Positions 45,822-55,434 of a stretch of 58,860 bases of DNA are shown piece after piece (within the stretch, counting starts at the first letter, position 1; each line of letters begins with the position of its first letter). The stretch is from Gammaproteobacteria bacterium. GTDB taxonomy: Bacteria > Pseudomonadota > Gammaproteobacteria > Pseudomonadales > Azotimanducaceae. The notes below the pieces were generated by a model, which searched no databases, was not told the origin of the DNA, and was given only the letters and a program-made list of their open reading frames with translations. The stretch covers positions 1 through 58,860 of the forward strand of contig JAPOYI010000086.1 of assembly GCA_026706665.1 (NCBI GenBank), given 5' to 3'. The position numbers were made by a program, and so were the translations under genes.

Positions 45822-48005
45822 TTAGCCCTGCAGCGCCTTCAGCTCCCGTCGCCGCGCGTGCAGGATCGGCTCCGTGTAGCCGTTGGGCTGGTCCAGTCCC
45901 TTGAAGACGAGGTCGCAGGCCGCCTGGAAGGCGAGGCTGTCATCGAATCGCGGCGCCATGTCCATGTACTCGTCATCGTCGGCGTTCTGTCCATCGACGA
46001 CCGCCGCCATGCGTTCCATGGTCGATCGTACCTGGGGGTGGCTGACGATGCCGTGGTGCAGCCAGTTCGCGATGTGCTGGCTCGAGATCCGGCAGGTGGC
46101 CCTGTCCTCCATCAGCCCGACGTCATTGATGTCGGGAACCTTGGAACAGCCGACGCCGTGGTTAACCCAGCGCACCACGTAGCCGAGAATGCCCTGGGCA
46201 TTGTTGTCCAGTTCCGCCTGCACGTCGTCCGGCGACAGGTTCTCGCCCATCAGCAGGGGAATCTTGAGGATGTCGTCCACTGAAGCGCGGAGTCGGGATT
46301 TCAGCTCACGCTGCCGGGCGGCGACATCCACCGCGTGGTAATGCAGCGCGTGCAGCGTCGCGGCCGTGGGAGACGGCACCCAGGCGCAGTCGGCGCCGGC
46401 GGACGGATGGTTGGACTTTGTTTCGAGCATCTCCTTCATCTCGTCGGGCTTCGGCCACATGCCCTTGCCGATCTGCGCCCTGCCGGGGAAGCCGGTGGCC
46501 AGCCCCGCGTCGACATTGGCGTCCTCGTAGGCGGTGATCCAGGTCTCCTGCTTCATCGGTTCCTTTCGGACCATGGCGCCAGCCTGCATGCTGGTGTGTA
46601 TCTCGTCGCCCGTGCGGTCGAGGAAGCCCGTGTTGATGAACACCACCCGCTCGCGCGCCACGCGAATGCACTCGCGAAGATTGAGACTCGTGCGCCGCTC
46701 CTCGTCCATCACGCCGACCTTCAGGGTGTTGCGGCCGAGGCCGAGGAGGTCCTCCACGCGGTCGAAGAGTTCGCAAGTGAAAGCGGTTTCTTCCGGCCCG
46801 TGCATCTTGGGCTTGACGATGTAAACGCTGCCCGCGCGGCTGTTGACGAAACTTCCGTTGCGCCGAAGGTCGTGCACCGCCGCCAGGCCTGTCATGGCCG
46901 CGTCAAGGATTCCCTCGAACACCTCGTCGCCGCGGCTGTCGAGGACGGCGTCGTTGGTCATGAGATGGCCCACGTTGCGCACGAGCATCAGGCTGCGCCC
47001 GGGCAACGTCAGCGACTTGCCATCCGGCGCCGTGTACGTTCGATCCGGCGTCAGTCGGCGGACGATGGTTTCGCCGCCCTTCTCGAAAGTCTCCGTCAGG
47101 TCGCCTCGCATGAGGCCGAGCCAGTTGCCGTAGACGAGCGCCTTGTCCTCGGCATCGACAGCGGCAACGGAGTCCTCGCAATCCTGGATTACGGTCAGGG
47201 CCGATTCGAATACGACGTCCTTCACTCCCGCCGCGTGAACGGCACCCACGTCGTGGTCCCGATCAACCTGGATCTCGATATGCAGGTTGTTGTGACGCAG
47301 CAGAACAACCGACGGTTCCCCTTCACCGACAAACCCGGCGAACTGCGAGGGATCGGCCAATCCTGTCCGGTCTCCGGACGACAGCGTCACGCCGAGCGCA
47401 AGATCCCCGTCTGAGGCATCCAGGCCATAGCTCGACACGTCCGCGTGGGAGCCTTGCGCCAACGGCACGATCTCATCCAGCACCCCGGCAGTCCGTTCCA
47501 CGACCAACTCGCCCCGGGCCGGGTTGTAGCTGTTCCCCTTCTCGCGCCCCGGGGTCTCGTCAATGATGTCGGTGCCGTAGAAGGCGTCGTAGAGGCTTCC
47601 CCACCGCGCATTGGCCGCGTTCAGCGCGTACCGCGCGTTCATCACCGGGACCACGAGTTGCGGTCCGGCCACCGAGGCGATCTCCGGGTCGACGTTGTCG
47701 GTCCCGATCTCGAAGTCGGCCCCTTCGGCAACGATGTAGCCGATCTCGGAGAGAAACGCCTTGTACGCGTCGGGATCGTGGGGTTGTCCCCTGCGGGCCA
47801 GGTGCCACGCGTCGATCTGTTGCTGCAGCGCATCGCGCGTCGCGAGCAACGCGCGGTTCTTCGGCGTCAGGTCGTCGACGATGGTCTCGAACCCGCTCCA
47901 GAACGCGTCCAACCCGACTCCCGTTCCCGGCAACATCTTCTCCGCCACGAGATCGTCGAGCGCTTTCGCCACTCGCAATCCGCCCCGCTGAACCCGCTCC
48001 CTCAT
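45822..48005 (-). CDS. glcB: Malate synthase G
   Basis: 727 residues, the expected length for the large monomeric isoform G. It condenses glyoxylate with acetyl-CoA to malate in the cytoplasm, for growth on C2 compounds or products that yield glyoxylate. Family blocks in order: the N-terminal alpha-clasp, [38 protein letters not shown], the catalytic Arg in [48 protein letters not shown], and the C-terminal plug [17 protein letters not shown] 48005 matches the usual start. No isocitrate lyase or glycolate oxidase gene is beside it. Monocistronic, or leftward with the flavin reductase 80 bp upstream. Confidence 0.97.
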   Translation of the reverse strand: MRERVQRGGLRVAKALDDLVAEKMLPGTGVGLDAFWSGFETIVDDLTPKNRALLATRDALQQQIDAWHLARRGQPHDPDAYKAFLSEIGYIVAEGADFEIGTDNVDPEIASVAGPQLVVPVMNARYALNAANARWGSLYDAFYGTDIIDETPGREKGNSYNPARGELVVERTAGVLDEIVPLAQGSHADVSSYGLDASDGDLALGVTLSSGDRTGLADPSQFAGFVGEGEPSVVLLRHNNLHIEIQVDRDHDVGAVHAAGVKDVVFESALTVIQDCEDSVAAVDAEDKALVYGNWLGLMRGDLTETFEKGGETIVRRLTPDRTYTAPDGKSLTLPGRSLMLVRNVGHLMTNDAVLDSRGDEVFEGILDAAMTGLAAVHDLRRNGSFVNSRAGSVYIVKPKMHGPEETAFTCELFDRVEDLLGLGRNTLKVGVMDEERRTSLNLRECIRVARERVVFINTGFLDRTGDEIHTSMQAGAMVRKEPMKQETWITAYEDANVDAGLATGFPGRAQIGKGMWPKPDEMKEMLETKSNHPSAGADCAWVPSPTAATLHALHYHAVDVAARQRELKSRLRASVDDILKIPLLMGENLSPDDVQAELDNNAQGILGYVVRWVNHGVGCSKVPDINDVGLMEDRATCRISSQHIANWLHHGIVSHPQVRSTMERMAAVVDGQNADDDEYMDMAPRFDDSLAFQAACDLVFKGLDQPNGYTEPILHARRRELKALQG

Positions 48006-48085
48006 GATGCCTCGCTGTCGCTGTCCGAAGGATCAAGCAAAATACCGTTTCCGTCGCCGGGCCCGCAAGCCGCCCGCCGTCTCCG

Positions 48086-48574
48086 TCATCGCGGCGGCGT
48101 ATCGAGAAAGCCGCCGTAGGCGCCCCTGAAAAACAGCAGCGGGTCGCCCGATCCGTCGAGGATGTCGATGTCCACGACGCGGCCGACGGCGATGGTGTGA
48201 TCGCCGGCGTCGTGCTCCGCGTCCAGCGCGCAGTCCACGTACGCGAGCACGCCATCGAGTATCGGGGCGCCCGACACGCCCGCGCGCCAGCCGATGTCCG
48301 CAACCTCGCCGCTCCGGGCGAAGGTCTCGCTGACCCCGCGCTGATCGTCCGCCAGCACGTTGATGCAGAAATGACCGGTATTGCGGATTCGTGGCCAGCT
48401 CGTGCTCGACTTGGCCGGGCAGACCGCGATCAGCGGTGGTTCCAGCGACAACGACACGAAGGACTGGGCCGCGAATCCAGTCATTTCGCCCTGGTCCAGG
48501 CCGGCGACGATGACGACGCCGGTACAGAACTGGCCCACTGTGTCGCGAAACTCCCGATCGCGGAATTCCGTCAT
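48086..48574 (-). CDS. Flavin reductase-like FMN-binding protein
   Basis: 162 residues, flavin reductase-like split barrel. Characteristic elements are FRDTVGQFCTGVVIV near the N-terminus, GFAAQSFVSLSLEPPLIAVC, TGHFCINVLADDQ and, near the end, DPLLFFRGAYGGF. Such proteins supply FMNH2/FADH2 to two-component monooxygenases or act as small-molecule oxidoreductases. GGAGG lies 5 nt before ATG 48574, a strong start; the longer frame is an artefact of GC-rich antisense DNA over the divergent Ppx gene. The oxygenase partner is not in the neighbourhood. Confidence 0.92.
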   Translation of the reverse strand: MTEFRDREFRDTVGQFCTGVVIVAGLDQGEMTGFAAQSFVSLSLEPPLIAVCPAKSSTSWPRIRNTGHFCINVLADDQRGVSETFARSGEVADIGWRAGVSGAPILDGVLAYVDCALDAEHDAGDHTIAVGRVVDIDILDGSGDPLLFFRGAYGGFLDTPPR

Positions 48575-48703
48575 GTGTCCCTCCGGTATCCGCGCCATGT
48601 TACCGCACGGCCTCCGGGACGGGTGTTTCGAGCCGGCCGGCCAGTGGGTCTCCGGCCCCGGAATGTGGCCTGCGTCCGGGACAAGAGAGTAGAATTTCCC
48701 CGG

Positions 48704-50209
48704 ATGGCCGAAGTCAGCGCCCGTCCGCAAAACGACGCAAAGCAAACCTACGCAGCGCTGGACCTCGGTTCCAACAGCTTTCACCTCATCGTCGCCCTTG
48801 ACTGGGGCGATCGCCTCCAGGTGATCGACAAGCACCGTGAAATGGTTCGTCTGGCCGAGGGTCTGGGCCCCGCCAACATGCTTAATCCCAAGACCATCGC
48901 CCGGGCGCTGGAATGCCTTGAGCGGCTGAGCCAGCGCCTCCGGCTGCTGCCCGCGCGCAACGTGCGCGTGGTCGGAACCAATACGCTGCGCAAGGCGCGC
49001 AACAGCCTGCAGTTCATCGCTCGCGCGGAGGAAATCCTGGGCCACCAGGTGGAAGTCATCAGCGGCCGGGAGGAAGCGAGGCTGATCTATCTCGGCGTAT
49101 CGCACTCGCTGGAAGACAACCACGACACGCGCCTCGTCATCGACATAGGCGGTGGCAGCACCGAACTGATCCTGGGGCAGCATTTCCAGCCGCAGCTCGC
49201 CGAAAGCCTGTACATCGGATGCGCGGACATTTCCGACAGGTTCTTCGAGGGCGGCCGCGTCGACGCGGACAGCATGGCGGCGGCCGAGCGCGTCGCGCGG
49301 CAGGAATTCGAGATTGTCGAGAGGATCTTTCTCGCCCACGGCTGGGACAACGCCGTCGGGGCTTCCGGCACCATCATCGCCGTGCACGACATCATCGAAG
49401 CGGAGCTCGGCAGCAAGGACATTACGCCCGAAGGCCTGGATCACGTCACGCAACGGATGATCGAGACCGGCCATGTCGACAACTTTGACTTCGTCGGCGT
49501 CGACAGCCAACGCGCCCCGGTTTTTCCCGGCGGCGTGGCCATACTGCGCGCGCTGTTCGACGCCCTCGGCATCCGAAGCCTGGCCGCATCCAATGGCGCC
49601 TTGCGAGAAGGGCTGCTTCACGACGTCCTCGGAAGGGTCCACGACCAGGACATCCGCGAGAAGACGGTGCTCGACCTCGCCCGCCGATTCAACGTCGACG
49701 CGGACCATGCCGCGCGGGTCGCGGCGACGGCACACGATCTTTTCGATCGCGTCGCGCCCTACTGGGACGATCTCGATCCCAACGTCGTCCCATTGCTGCG
49801 CTGGAGCGCCCTGCTGCACGAGATAGGACTCGATATCGCCCACAGCCAGTACCACAAGCACGGCGGCTACCTGTTGGACAACATGGACATGCCGGGTTTC
49901 TCGCGTTCCGAGCAGCACCGGCTGTCGCTGCTGGTGCGCGCGCACCGGCGCAAGTTCCCCGCCGAGGAATTCGTCGATGCGCTCGACCTCGCCAAGCTGT
50001 GCGTACTGCTCCGAACTGCCGTTGTACTGCACCGCAGCCGGTCGGAAATGGCGCTGCCGCCCTTCGAAGTCCGCGCCGAAGACGACTTCATCCGGCTGTC
50101 TTTTCCGAGGAACTGGATCAGCCAGCATCCGCTGACCCAGCTCGACCTGGAACAGGAGGCGGAGTACCTGGAGTGGTCGCCCATCCGCCTCACGGTTCCG
50201 AAGCGATAG
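48704..50209 (+). CDS. ppx: Exopolyphosphatase / guanosine pentaphosphate phosphatase (Ppx/GppA)
   Basis: 501 residues. The ASKHA phosphate-binding motifs are YAALDLGSNSFHLIVA (residues ~16-31) and VIDIGGGSTELI (~147-158), and the C-terminal ~190 residues (RRFNVDADHAARVAATAHDL, LHEIGLDIAHSQYHKHGGY) form the HD-like domain of the long Ppx/GppA forms. It releases orthophosphate from polyphosphate ends or converts pppGpp to ppGpp. ATG 48704 begins just before the first motif; upstream frame is antisense to the flavin reductase. It is convergent with ppk1 across 62 bp, the common close pairing of polyphosphate synthesis and breakdown genes, although here they face each other rather than forming an operon. 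Confidence 0.95.
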   Translation: MAEVSARPQNDAKQTYAALDLGSNSFHLIVALDWGDRLQVIDKHREMVRLAEGLGPANMLNPKTIARALECLERLSQRLRLLPARNVRVVGTNTLRKARNSLQFIARAEEILGHQVEVISGREEARLIYLGVSHSLEDNHDTRLVIDIGGGSTELILGQHFQPQLAESLYIGCADISDRFFEGGRVDADSMAAAERVARQEFEIVERIFLAHGWDNAVGASGTIIAVHDIIEAELGSKDITPEGLDHVTQRMIETGHVDNFDFVGVDSQRAPVFPGGVAILRALFDALGIRSLAASNGALREGLLHDVLGRVHDQDIREKTVLDLARRFNVDADHAARVAATAHDLFDRVAPYWDDLDPNVVPLLRWSALLHEIGLDIAHSQYHKHGGYLLDNMDMPGFSRSEQHRLSLLVRAHRRKFPAEEFVDALDLAKLCVLLRTAVVLHRSRSEMALPPFEVRAEDDFIRLSFPRNWISQHPLTQLDLEQEAEYLEWSPIRLTVPKR

Positions 50210-50271
50210 GGCGAGGCCGGCAACCCGAACAGGTTGGGCCGCGAAAACGGGGGGATGCCCCGCCAGAAAGG

Positions 50272-52335
50272 CTACCGCGCCGTTTCCAGCAACTGTTCCT
50301 GGGCGATGAGAGGCTTGCCCCCGTTCTTGCGGCGCTCGTAGCCTCCCTCGGGCTTGAGTTCCCAGGCGGCGGTATCGTCGAGGTATAGCTGCACGTCTTC
50401 CATCAGCCGGTCACGCAATCCCCTGTCCTCGATCGGAACGCAGGTCTCGACACGGTCCACGAAGTTCCTCTGCATCCAGTCCGCGCTGGAGATGTACACG
50501 AGCGGATCACCGTCGTTGTGGAAATAGAATACGCGCGTGTGCTCAAGGAACCGGCCGATCACCGAAATCACGCGGATGTTCTCCGAAACGCCCTTGACTC
50601 CCGGCCGAAGGGCACAGAGCCCGCGTACGATGAGGTCCACCTTGACCCCCGCCTGTGAGGCCCGGTAAAGGGCTCGAATCGTCTCGGGATCGATCAATGC
50701 GTTCATCTTCGCGATAACCCGGGCCGGACGGCCCGCCTCGGCAGTCGCAATCTCGTTCTCGATATGGCGATGCATCGTGCTTTGCAGGGTGAACGGCGCC
50801 TGCAGCATTTTCTTGAGCTCGCCGGCGCTGCCCATCGTCGTGAGCTGCTTGAATACGCGTTGCACATCCTCGGTGATCTTCGGATCGCAGGTGAACAGCC
50901 CGTAGTCCGTATAGAGCCGCGCCGTGCGCATGTGGTAATTGCCCGTTCCGAGGTGGACGTACCGCGCCAGGCGCCTGCCCTCGCGGCGAATCACCATGGA
51001 CATCTTGGCGTGCGTCTTGAATCCGACGACCCCGTAAACAACCTGCGCCCCCACTTCCTGCAGGCTGGTGGCGAGTTCGATGTTCGCCGCCTCGTCGAAA
51101 CGGGCGCGCAGTTCAATGACTACCAGGACCTCCTTGCCGTTGCGCGCCGCTTCGATCAGCGCGCTCACAACCGCCGAGTCGGCACCCGTGCGGTACAGCG
51201 TCTGGCGGATCGACAGCACCGCCGGGTCCGAAGCCGCCTGACGAAGAAAATCGATGACCGGGAGGAACGAGTCGAACGGGTGATGCAGCAGGATGTCTCC
51301 CTCGCGGATGGCCGAAAACAGGTCGGAGGCGCGCTGGATGCGGCTCAGCGTCTGCGGAGTGAAGCCTGCGTACTTGAGGTCCGGACGCGCAACGTCGTCC
51401 GGTATCGTATTGAGCCGCATCAGGTTCACCGGGCCGTCGCACCGGTACACGTCGTCGTCGCCGAGGTTGAACTGCATCTGCAGGAAGTGCGCGACATCGG
51501 CCGGGCAATCCTCGTCCAGTTCGAGGCGCACGGCGTCCCCGAACCGGCGCGAGAGCAGTTCGCCCTCGACGGCCCGCAGGAGGTCGTCCACCTCCTCCTC
51601 GTCCACGAAGAGATCGCTGTTGCGCGTCACCCGGAACTGGTAGCAGCCGGTAACACGCATGCCCGAGAACAGTTCATCGACATACGCGTGGATGATCGAC
51701 GAGAGGAACACCAGCTCGTATGTGGTCGCGCCGTTGCTCTCCGGCAGGCGCACGACTCTCGGCAAGGCCCGCGGCGCCTGCAGGACCGCCATGCCGCTAC
51801 TGCGTCCGAACGCGTCCTTGCCCTCCAGGGTGACGATGAAGGTCAGGTTCTTGTTCAGGAGGCGCGGAAACGGATGCGCCGGGTCGAGCCCGATAGGCGT
51901 GAGGATAGGCTCCAGTTCGTAGTTGAAGTATCGCTTCAGCCACCGATTCTGCTTCTTGTCCCACCGCTCGCTCCCGAGGAACCGGATGCCCTCCTGTTCC
52001 AGGACCGGGAACAGGATGTCGTTGAGCACGCGGTACTGCTCGGCCACGAGGTCGTGCGCTTCCGCCGAGATGGCCCGCAACTGTTCCGCGGGCGTCAGGT
52101 TGTCCGGGCCGCGCTGCGTGGAACCAAGCGCGTTCCGCTGCTTCAGGCCCGCCACGCGGATCTCGAAAAACTCGTCCAGGTTCGAACTCGTGATACAGAG
52201 GAAACGAAGCCGTTCCAGGAGCGGCACATCGGCGTTCTTTGCCTGCTCCAGCACGCGCCGGTTGAACTGGAGAAAGGAGATCTCCCGATTGATGTACAGG
52301 TCCGGATTGGCGAGATCGACGTTCGCGGTCATCAT
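50272..52335 (-). CDS. ppk1: Polyphosphate kinase 1
   Basis: 687 residues, the usual PPK1 length, from ATG 52335 (Met-Met). It polymerises the gamma-phosphate of ATP into polyphosphate at the inner membrane. The N-terminal domain opens YINREISFLQFNRRVL with NLDEFFEIRVAGLK; then the head domain, and the two phospholipase-D-like C-terminal domains. The autophosphorylated His is in VGFKTHAKM, and the second conserved His in VHLGTGNYH. SSADWMQRN near the C-terminus completes the ATP site. The ribosome-binding site is weak; the ATG pair immediately precedes the conserved start. Longer in-frame extension to 52686 has no similarity and is rejected. Confidence 0.97.
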   Translation of the reverse strand: MMTANVDLANPDLYINREISFLQFNRRVLEQAKNADVPLLERLRFLCITSSNLDEFFEIRVAGLKQRNALGSTQRGPDNLTPAEQLRAISAEAHDLVAEQYRVLNDILFPVLEQEGIRFLGSERWDKKQNRWLKRYFNYELEPILTPIGLDPAHPFPRLLNKNLTFIVTLEGKDAFGRSSGMAVLQAPRALPRVVRLPESNGATTYELVFLSSIIHAYVDELFSGMRVTGCYQFRVTRNSDLFVDEEEVDDLLRAVEGELLSRRFGDAVRLELDEDCPADVAHFLQMQFNLGDDDVYRCDGPVNLMRLNTIPDDVARPDLKYAGFTPQTLSRIQRASDLFSAIREGDILLHHPFDSFLPVIDFLRQAASDPAVLSIRQTLYRTGADSAVVSALIEAARNGKEVLVVIELRARFDEAANIELATSLQEVGAQVVYGVVGFKTHAKMSMVIRREGRRLARYVHLGTGNYHMRTARLYTDYGLFTCDPKITEDVQRVFKQLTTMGSAGELKKMLQAPFTLQSTMHRHIENEIATAEAGRPARVIAKMNALIDPETIRALYRASQAGVKVDLIVRGLCALRPGVKGVSENIRVISVIGRFLEHTRVFYFHNDGDPLVYISSADWMQRNFVDRVETCVPIEDRGLRDRLMEDVQLYLDDTAAWELKPEGGYERRKNGGKPLIAQEQLLETAR

Positions 52336-52466
52336 GCGACCAAGATACCAAAACTCCCGGACGATACCACGGCGCAAGCCCGGCGCGACTGTCCCGGCGC
52401 ACGCCGTACCGCTATCATCGACTTCATGAAGAGACACTTCCTGGCGGATGCCGGCGGCGGCGCGCC

Positions 52467-52826
52467 ATGTTGCTGATGCCGCGATACTGGGGCAAGACAC
52501 GCCGCCTTCTCGCGATCCACGGGGCGTTCCGGGAAGAGTCCGGGGTCGGCCTGCACCCGCAACAGATCGCGCGCAACACGGGGATCCCGATGATCGAAGT
52601 GAAGGATCGCCTCGACGCAACGCCCGAACTCTTCGTCCGCCTGCCGAAACGCGACGGCCTGACCCGCTATCGCCTGACCTCGGCAACGTCGGCCCAGGAT
52701 CCCGAAGAAGTCGAGGCGCGCGTGCAGAGGTATGCCATGCGGGAGGCGTACCTCGTCAGCGCTTTCATCGCCATGGTGCTCTTGAGTTTCGTCATCATCG
52801 CGCTCTTGATGTGGCAGACGTCGTAG
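52467..52826 (+). CDS. Small membrane-anchored protein with winged-helix-like N-terminus
   Basis: 119 residues (116 if it starts at Met4). Residues ~10-70 (LLAIHGAFREE, GLHPQQIARNTGIP, IEVKDRLDATPELFVRLPKR) look like a winged-helix or small helix-turn-helix domain, and residues ~93-115 (AYLVSAFIAMVLLSFVIIAL) are a single membrane helix near the C-terminus, giving a tail-anchored topology. I do not recognise a named family. Divergent from ppk1 across 131 bp. It could be a membrane-tethered regulator or an adaptor; function not inferred. Confidence 0.6.
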   Translation: MLLMPRYWGKTRRLLAIHGAFREESGVGLHPQQIARNTGIPMIEVKDRLDATPELFVRLPKRDGLTRYRLTSATSAQDPEEVEARVQRYAMREAYLVSAFIAMVLLSFVIIALLMWQTS

Positions 52827-53267
52827 GCCATGAAATCCGTCATGGCCGAGGGCGCGGGCCATCTTCCACCCCCGCCCAAGCCCACCTACGGCGCACTCTC
52901 CTAACGCGAAATAACTCATTGATTAATAATATTTTTATCGCGTTTTGCAGCTAGTCTATCCCACAAAGCGTCACCTTCCAGACGCGCGCTTTCGCGGAAC
53001 CATCAGGTGCGTCACGAAGCCGTCTCAAGCGTTCGTGTTCGAGCGCGAACAGGAAACTGCCCCAGTCCAAGGGGCTGGCGAGTGGGGAGGTGTTTCCCTT
53101 TCGAAGTAGCGGAGAGGACCGTTAGCCCACGCCTCAGCGACTATACGCCCTGAGAGTGTGATGGGCCATCGGGTTGAGATCGGCGAACATCGTCCATTGC
53201 CTGGGACGACATGCACGACATTCGCCTTTCTCCGCTCAACCGGGTTCTCCGGCTGCATTGGACCGTG
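52827..53267. other. Gene-free region with an AT-rich patch
   Basis: About 440 bp. A strongly AT-rich stretch at ~52914-52940 (attgattaataatatttttat) contrasts with the GC-rich surroundings and marks the transition into the mobile-element debris. The leftward open frame from the integrase relic continues through part of it without recognisable similarity. No RNA gene seen. Confidence 0.4.
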
Positions 53268-53462
53268 CCGTCCGACAGGCCTTGGCGCCGCCACTCCTCG
53301 ACCAGGGCGTCCACGTGCCGGCCCTTGAACCCGCGCGCCCGCAGGCCCCGGTAGCCGAGGCCGTGCAGCGTTTCCGCCGCCTGCGCCAGGACGTAGCGCC
53401 GCGTGCGAGCCTCGCCGGTCGTCGTCCAGCAGCCGCAGCAGGTCGAAGTGCAGTTGGCGCAT
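53268..53462 (-). pseudogene. Frameshifted N-terminal fragment of a tyrosine recombinase/integrase
   Basis: From ATG 53462 the coding strand reads MRQLHFDLLRLLDDDR, then the similarity jumps frame (around 53413) to RRYVLAQAAETLHGLGYRG, RARGFKGRHVDALVEEWRRQ and GLSDGTVQ. This is the N-terminal SAM-like core-binding domain of integrases associated with integrative elements (usual pattern: L-x-x-LGYR, L-K-x-RHVEALV, GLS-x-GT-I/V). The similarity ends at about 53268 and no catalytic domain with the R-HxRY residues follows. It is thus both frameshifted and truncated; the element it served has decayed. Confidence 0.62.
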
Positions 53463-54103
53463 CGTTTCCCATCTCCAGTCGGGGTTGTCCGATCTCGGCT
53501 TCCGAACCTAGAGAGGGCGTCCGAGAGGGTCAACGACCACGTTATTGCCGAAACGGTAAGCGCCGCCGCCATCGCCGGAACGCAGTTCATTAGTGGAAGT
53601 TCTGGATGGCGCGGCGCGGCCGCTCCGATCGCGCCCCGCGGCCGCTTGAGGCGGCCGGGAGCGGGACCTGTGTGTTTAGTTCTAATGGGCGACCCGGCAC
53701 CCGTCGGGGTGTCCGGACCCCGCACTCTCGTGCGGCAATGCCCGTCGACGCGTATTCCCTCGCCGTCTCCTGCGGCGGCCGCGGCGTGTCTTCCGACATC
53801 TGGCCCGCCAGCCTTTTCGGCACGCGCCGCGCCGCGCGTCGCCCGTCTTCGGGCACGACAGGGATCGCTCCCCGCCCGGCGCGATGCGTCGCGCCACGAT
53901 CCTTCTGCCGCCACGCCGATTTCCCGGCGTTGCGCGTTTCCGCGCCTTGCGGCTTCCTTGCCGTCGGTGGTATCGCCCCCATCCGCGCGCTACCGCGGAT
54001 GTGGCGGACCGTGCCTTGCGATGCGTCGACCGCCTACGCTGCAGCGTTGCAGCTTGGCACTTGCTCGTCACCTTGTGTGACGCCATCACGCCGGGCTCTC
54101 TCG
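53463..54103. other. Hairpin-rich non-coding stretch
   Basis: No supported gene; open frames on both strands are compositional. Within it are many short perfect stems: CCGCAC-tctc-GTGCGG (53720-53735), GCCCG-tctt-CGGGC (53841-53854), GGCGCGA-tgcg-TCGCGCC (53878-53895), CGTCAC-cttgt-GTGACG (54066-54082), and CCGGG...CCCGG (54091-54109, just past the right limit). Several have 4-nt loops. This density suggests structured RNA or accumulated small palindromic repeats rather than a coding sequence. Confidence 0.4.
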
Positions 54104-54230
54104 TCCCGGCACGTCGCCTGTGGCGACAAACGTGATGCGGGGCACTCTAGCACCGCGTCACCGCGCCGGCACCAACTTTTTTCTTACCGAAACGCTTGCC
54201 GCCACTGGCCTGGAGCCCGGTTTTGCGCCC
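54104..54230 (+). repeat. Copy 1 of a structured ~130-nt repeat (see 56559)
   Basis: Aligns end to end with 56559-56690 immediately upstream of the IS110-family transposase. Common order: CCCGGCA, a hairpin, AACGTGAT-GCGG-GCACT-TAGCA, CGTCA, CGCC-GCA, TTA, then the longest exact run TTGCCGCCACTGGCCTGGAG and TTGCGCCC. The hairpin differs in sequence but keeps pairing: GTCGCC-tgt-GGCGAC (54113-54127) here versus GCCGCC-ctgaa-GGCGGC there. No transposase follows this copy, so it is an orphan end or a solo element. Confidence 0.7.
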
Positions 54231-54309
54231 CGTCACTACCGGATCTCCGCGCTAGCCGATTGGCCACGCATCGAGGCGCGCAACTTCGTGCGACAACCAG
54301 GTAGTGACG
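54231..54309. repeat. Palindromic ~80-bp element, copy 1 (see 58101)
   Basis: CGTCACTACC (54231-54240) and GGTAGTGACG (54300-54309) are exact 10-bp inverted repeats enclosing 59 bp. The left arm continues GGATCTCCGCGC, matching GGAATCCGCGC in the copy at 58101-58181, and TGCGAC is common to the right halves. It abuts the structured repeat at 54104-54230. The size and symmetry fit a MITE- or REPIN-like non-autonomous element; no cognate transposase recognised. Confidence 0.65.
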
Positions 54310-54689
54310 GCGCGTGGGCTCCGCCTCTCGCCACTGGCGCAATGGGCGCGCGCGCGCGCTTGTCCATCGCCCGATCCCTGTTCCGACCGCCACCGCGACC
54401 ACTCCGCCTCTTGCCCGAAAGCGGCGCTTTTCCACAGGATCTCCACGGAGTGCCCACCGAATCGCGCGCCACAGTGCCCTGGTCTCTGAAAACGCGGCCC
54501 CAGGTATCGAACGAGGCCGCTCTCCGCGCCGCCAGCTTCCGACTACCGCGCCCGCAGCATCACTCCATGGTCGACCGCGATTTTTCCGATTCCTGTAACC
54601 GTTCGGGCGACCTCGGTACGTGCCTGTGCTTCGAACGCGTGCGATCCCGCAGATGTCCCCCGCCGCCGTGTTCTCCGTCGCGATGCGGG
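54310..54689. other. Gene-free region downstream of the palindromic element
   Basis: About 380 bp, GC-rich with an alternating gcgcgcgcgc run near 54350. Overlapping open frames on both strands look compositional and have no recognisable similarity. I see no promoter or RNA gene. Confidence 0.35.
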
Positions 54690-55103
54690 TCAGTATGGCG
54701 TGCGCGTACCGGGACGACCGAACCGTTGCAGTTCGCGCATCAGTTCATCGGGAATTGCGATTGTGTCCTCGGCGAGCGGCTCCCCGCATTTCTCCATGCA
54801 TGTCCTCGGCCCGTTCTGGCAGACCAGAGTGCCGGCGAGGAAGCTGTACCGGCACGAATGGCCGGACCACGGATCGCGGCAGCTAACCGCCTCGATCCGG
54901 TTTCGCCGGTCGAATCGGATCATCGAGACTTCGCCGCACCCGAGATAATGCTCGCGGAGGATTTCTCCGAGGCGGTCGAGAGTCGCCGAGGGCACTTCCG
55001 CGCCCTCCGGGAGTACGGTCGCATCCCTTGCGAGTGTCGGCGTCTCTGCTGCCGCCGCGCTTGCGATTGCCGCCAGCAAAGCGCCCAAAACCATCCGTCC
55101 CAT
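54690..55103 (-). CDS. Small secreted Cys-rich protein
   Basis: 137 residues from ATG 55103, preceded by GAGGTGAGC, a good ribosome-binding site. A clean signal peptide (MVLGALLAAIASAAAAE) predicts export to the periplasm. The mature ~115 residues contain at least seven cysteines (LGCGEV, SCRDPWSGHSC, VCQNGPRTCMEKCGE), consistent with disulfides. No family recognised. The longer frame to 55340 lacks a start signal and would bury the signal peptide. Divergent from the Gly/Arg-rich mini-protein across about 330 bp. Codon use is in line with the rest of the window. Confidence 0.72.
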   Translation of the reverse strand: MGRMVLGALLAAIASAAAAETPTLARDATVLPEGAEVPSATLDRLGEILREHYLGCGEVSMIRFDRRNRIEAVSCRDPWSGHSCRYSFLAGTLVCQNGPRTCMEKCGEPLAEDTIAIPDELMRELQRFGRPGTRTPY

Positions 55104-55434
55104 GCTCACCTCCCTCGCCCCTACGAACCGGGCGGCCGGGAGAGTATCACGGTGGGGGAACGCGACTCGGAAAAGCCTAATCAAGATCGTCCAGCAGCGA
55201 CCATCGCATCGCGAAACACCCGCCGCCAGCCCCGGCCACCGCCAGCGATCCCCGACAAACGGCGAACCACGTTGCGCCTTTAGCAAGCGTTCGGTCCTGC
55301 CGGTACGAAACTCGCCGTGGCGGCTGGGCCTAGTGTTCACTCTATGTTCATGTGAATCGGTGTAGCGTACCGCCTACCGGTGGAAGCCGGAGAAGCGGCG
55401 GACACCCGCTGATCAACTACGATAGGAGCACGAC
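55104..55434. other. Divergent promoter region
   Basis: About 330 bp between two divergent small genes. It contains the weakly palindromic ttcactctatgttcatgtgaa (split as TTCAC 55336-55340 and GTGAA 55352-55356) in its AT-richer part, 80 bp upstream of the Gly/Arg-rich gene, the likely promoter area. No further gene seen. Confidence 0.35.

Noticed and set aside
50764-52476. 570-codon rightward frame opposite ppk1
   Set aside because: Antisense shadow of PPK1; no domains.
53690-54130. CRISPR array or integron attC array in the hairpin-rich stretch
   Set aside because: Stems are all different in sequence, with no constant repeat, no regular spacers, no attC core sites and no cas or integron integrase genes.
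54120-55283. 387-codon rightward frame across the repeats and opposite the secreted Cys-rich protein
   Set aside because: Spans two non-coding repeats, no start signal, and the opposite strand has a signal-peptide gene with a good ribosome-binding site.
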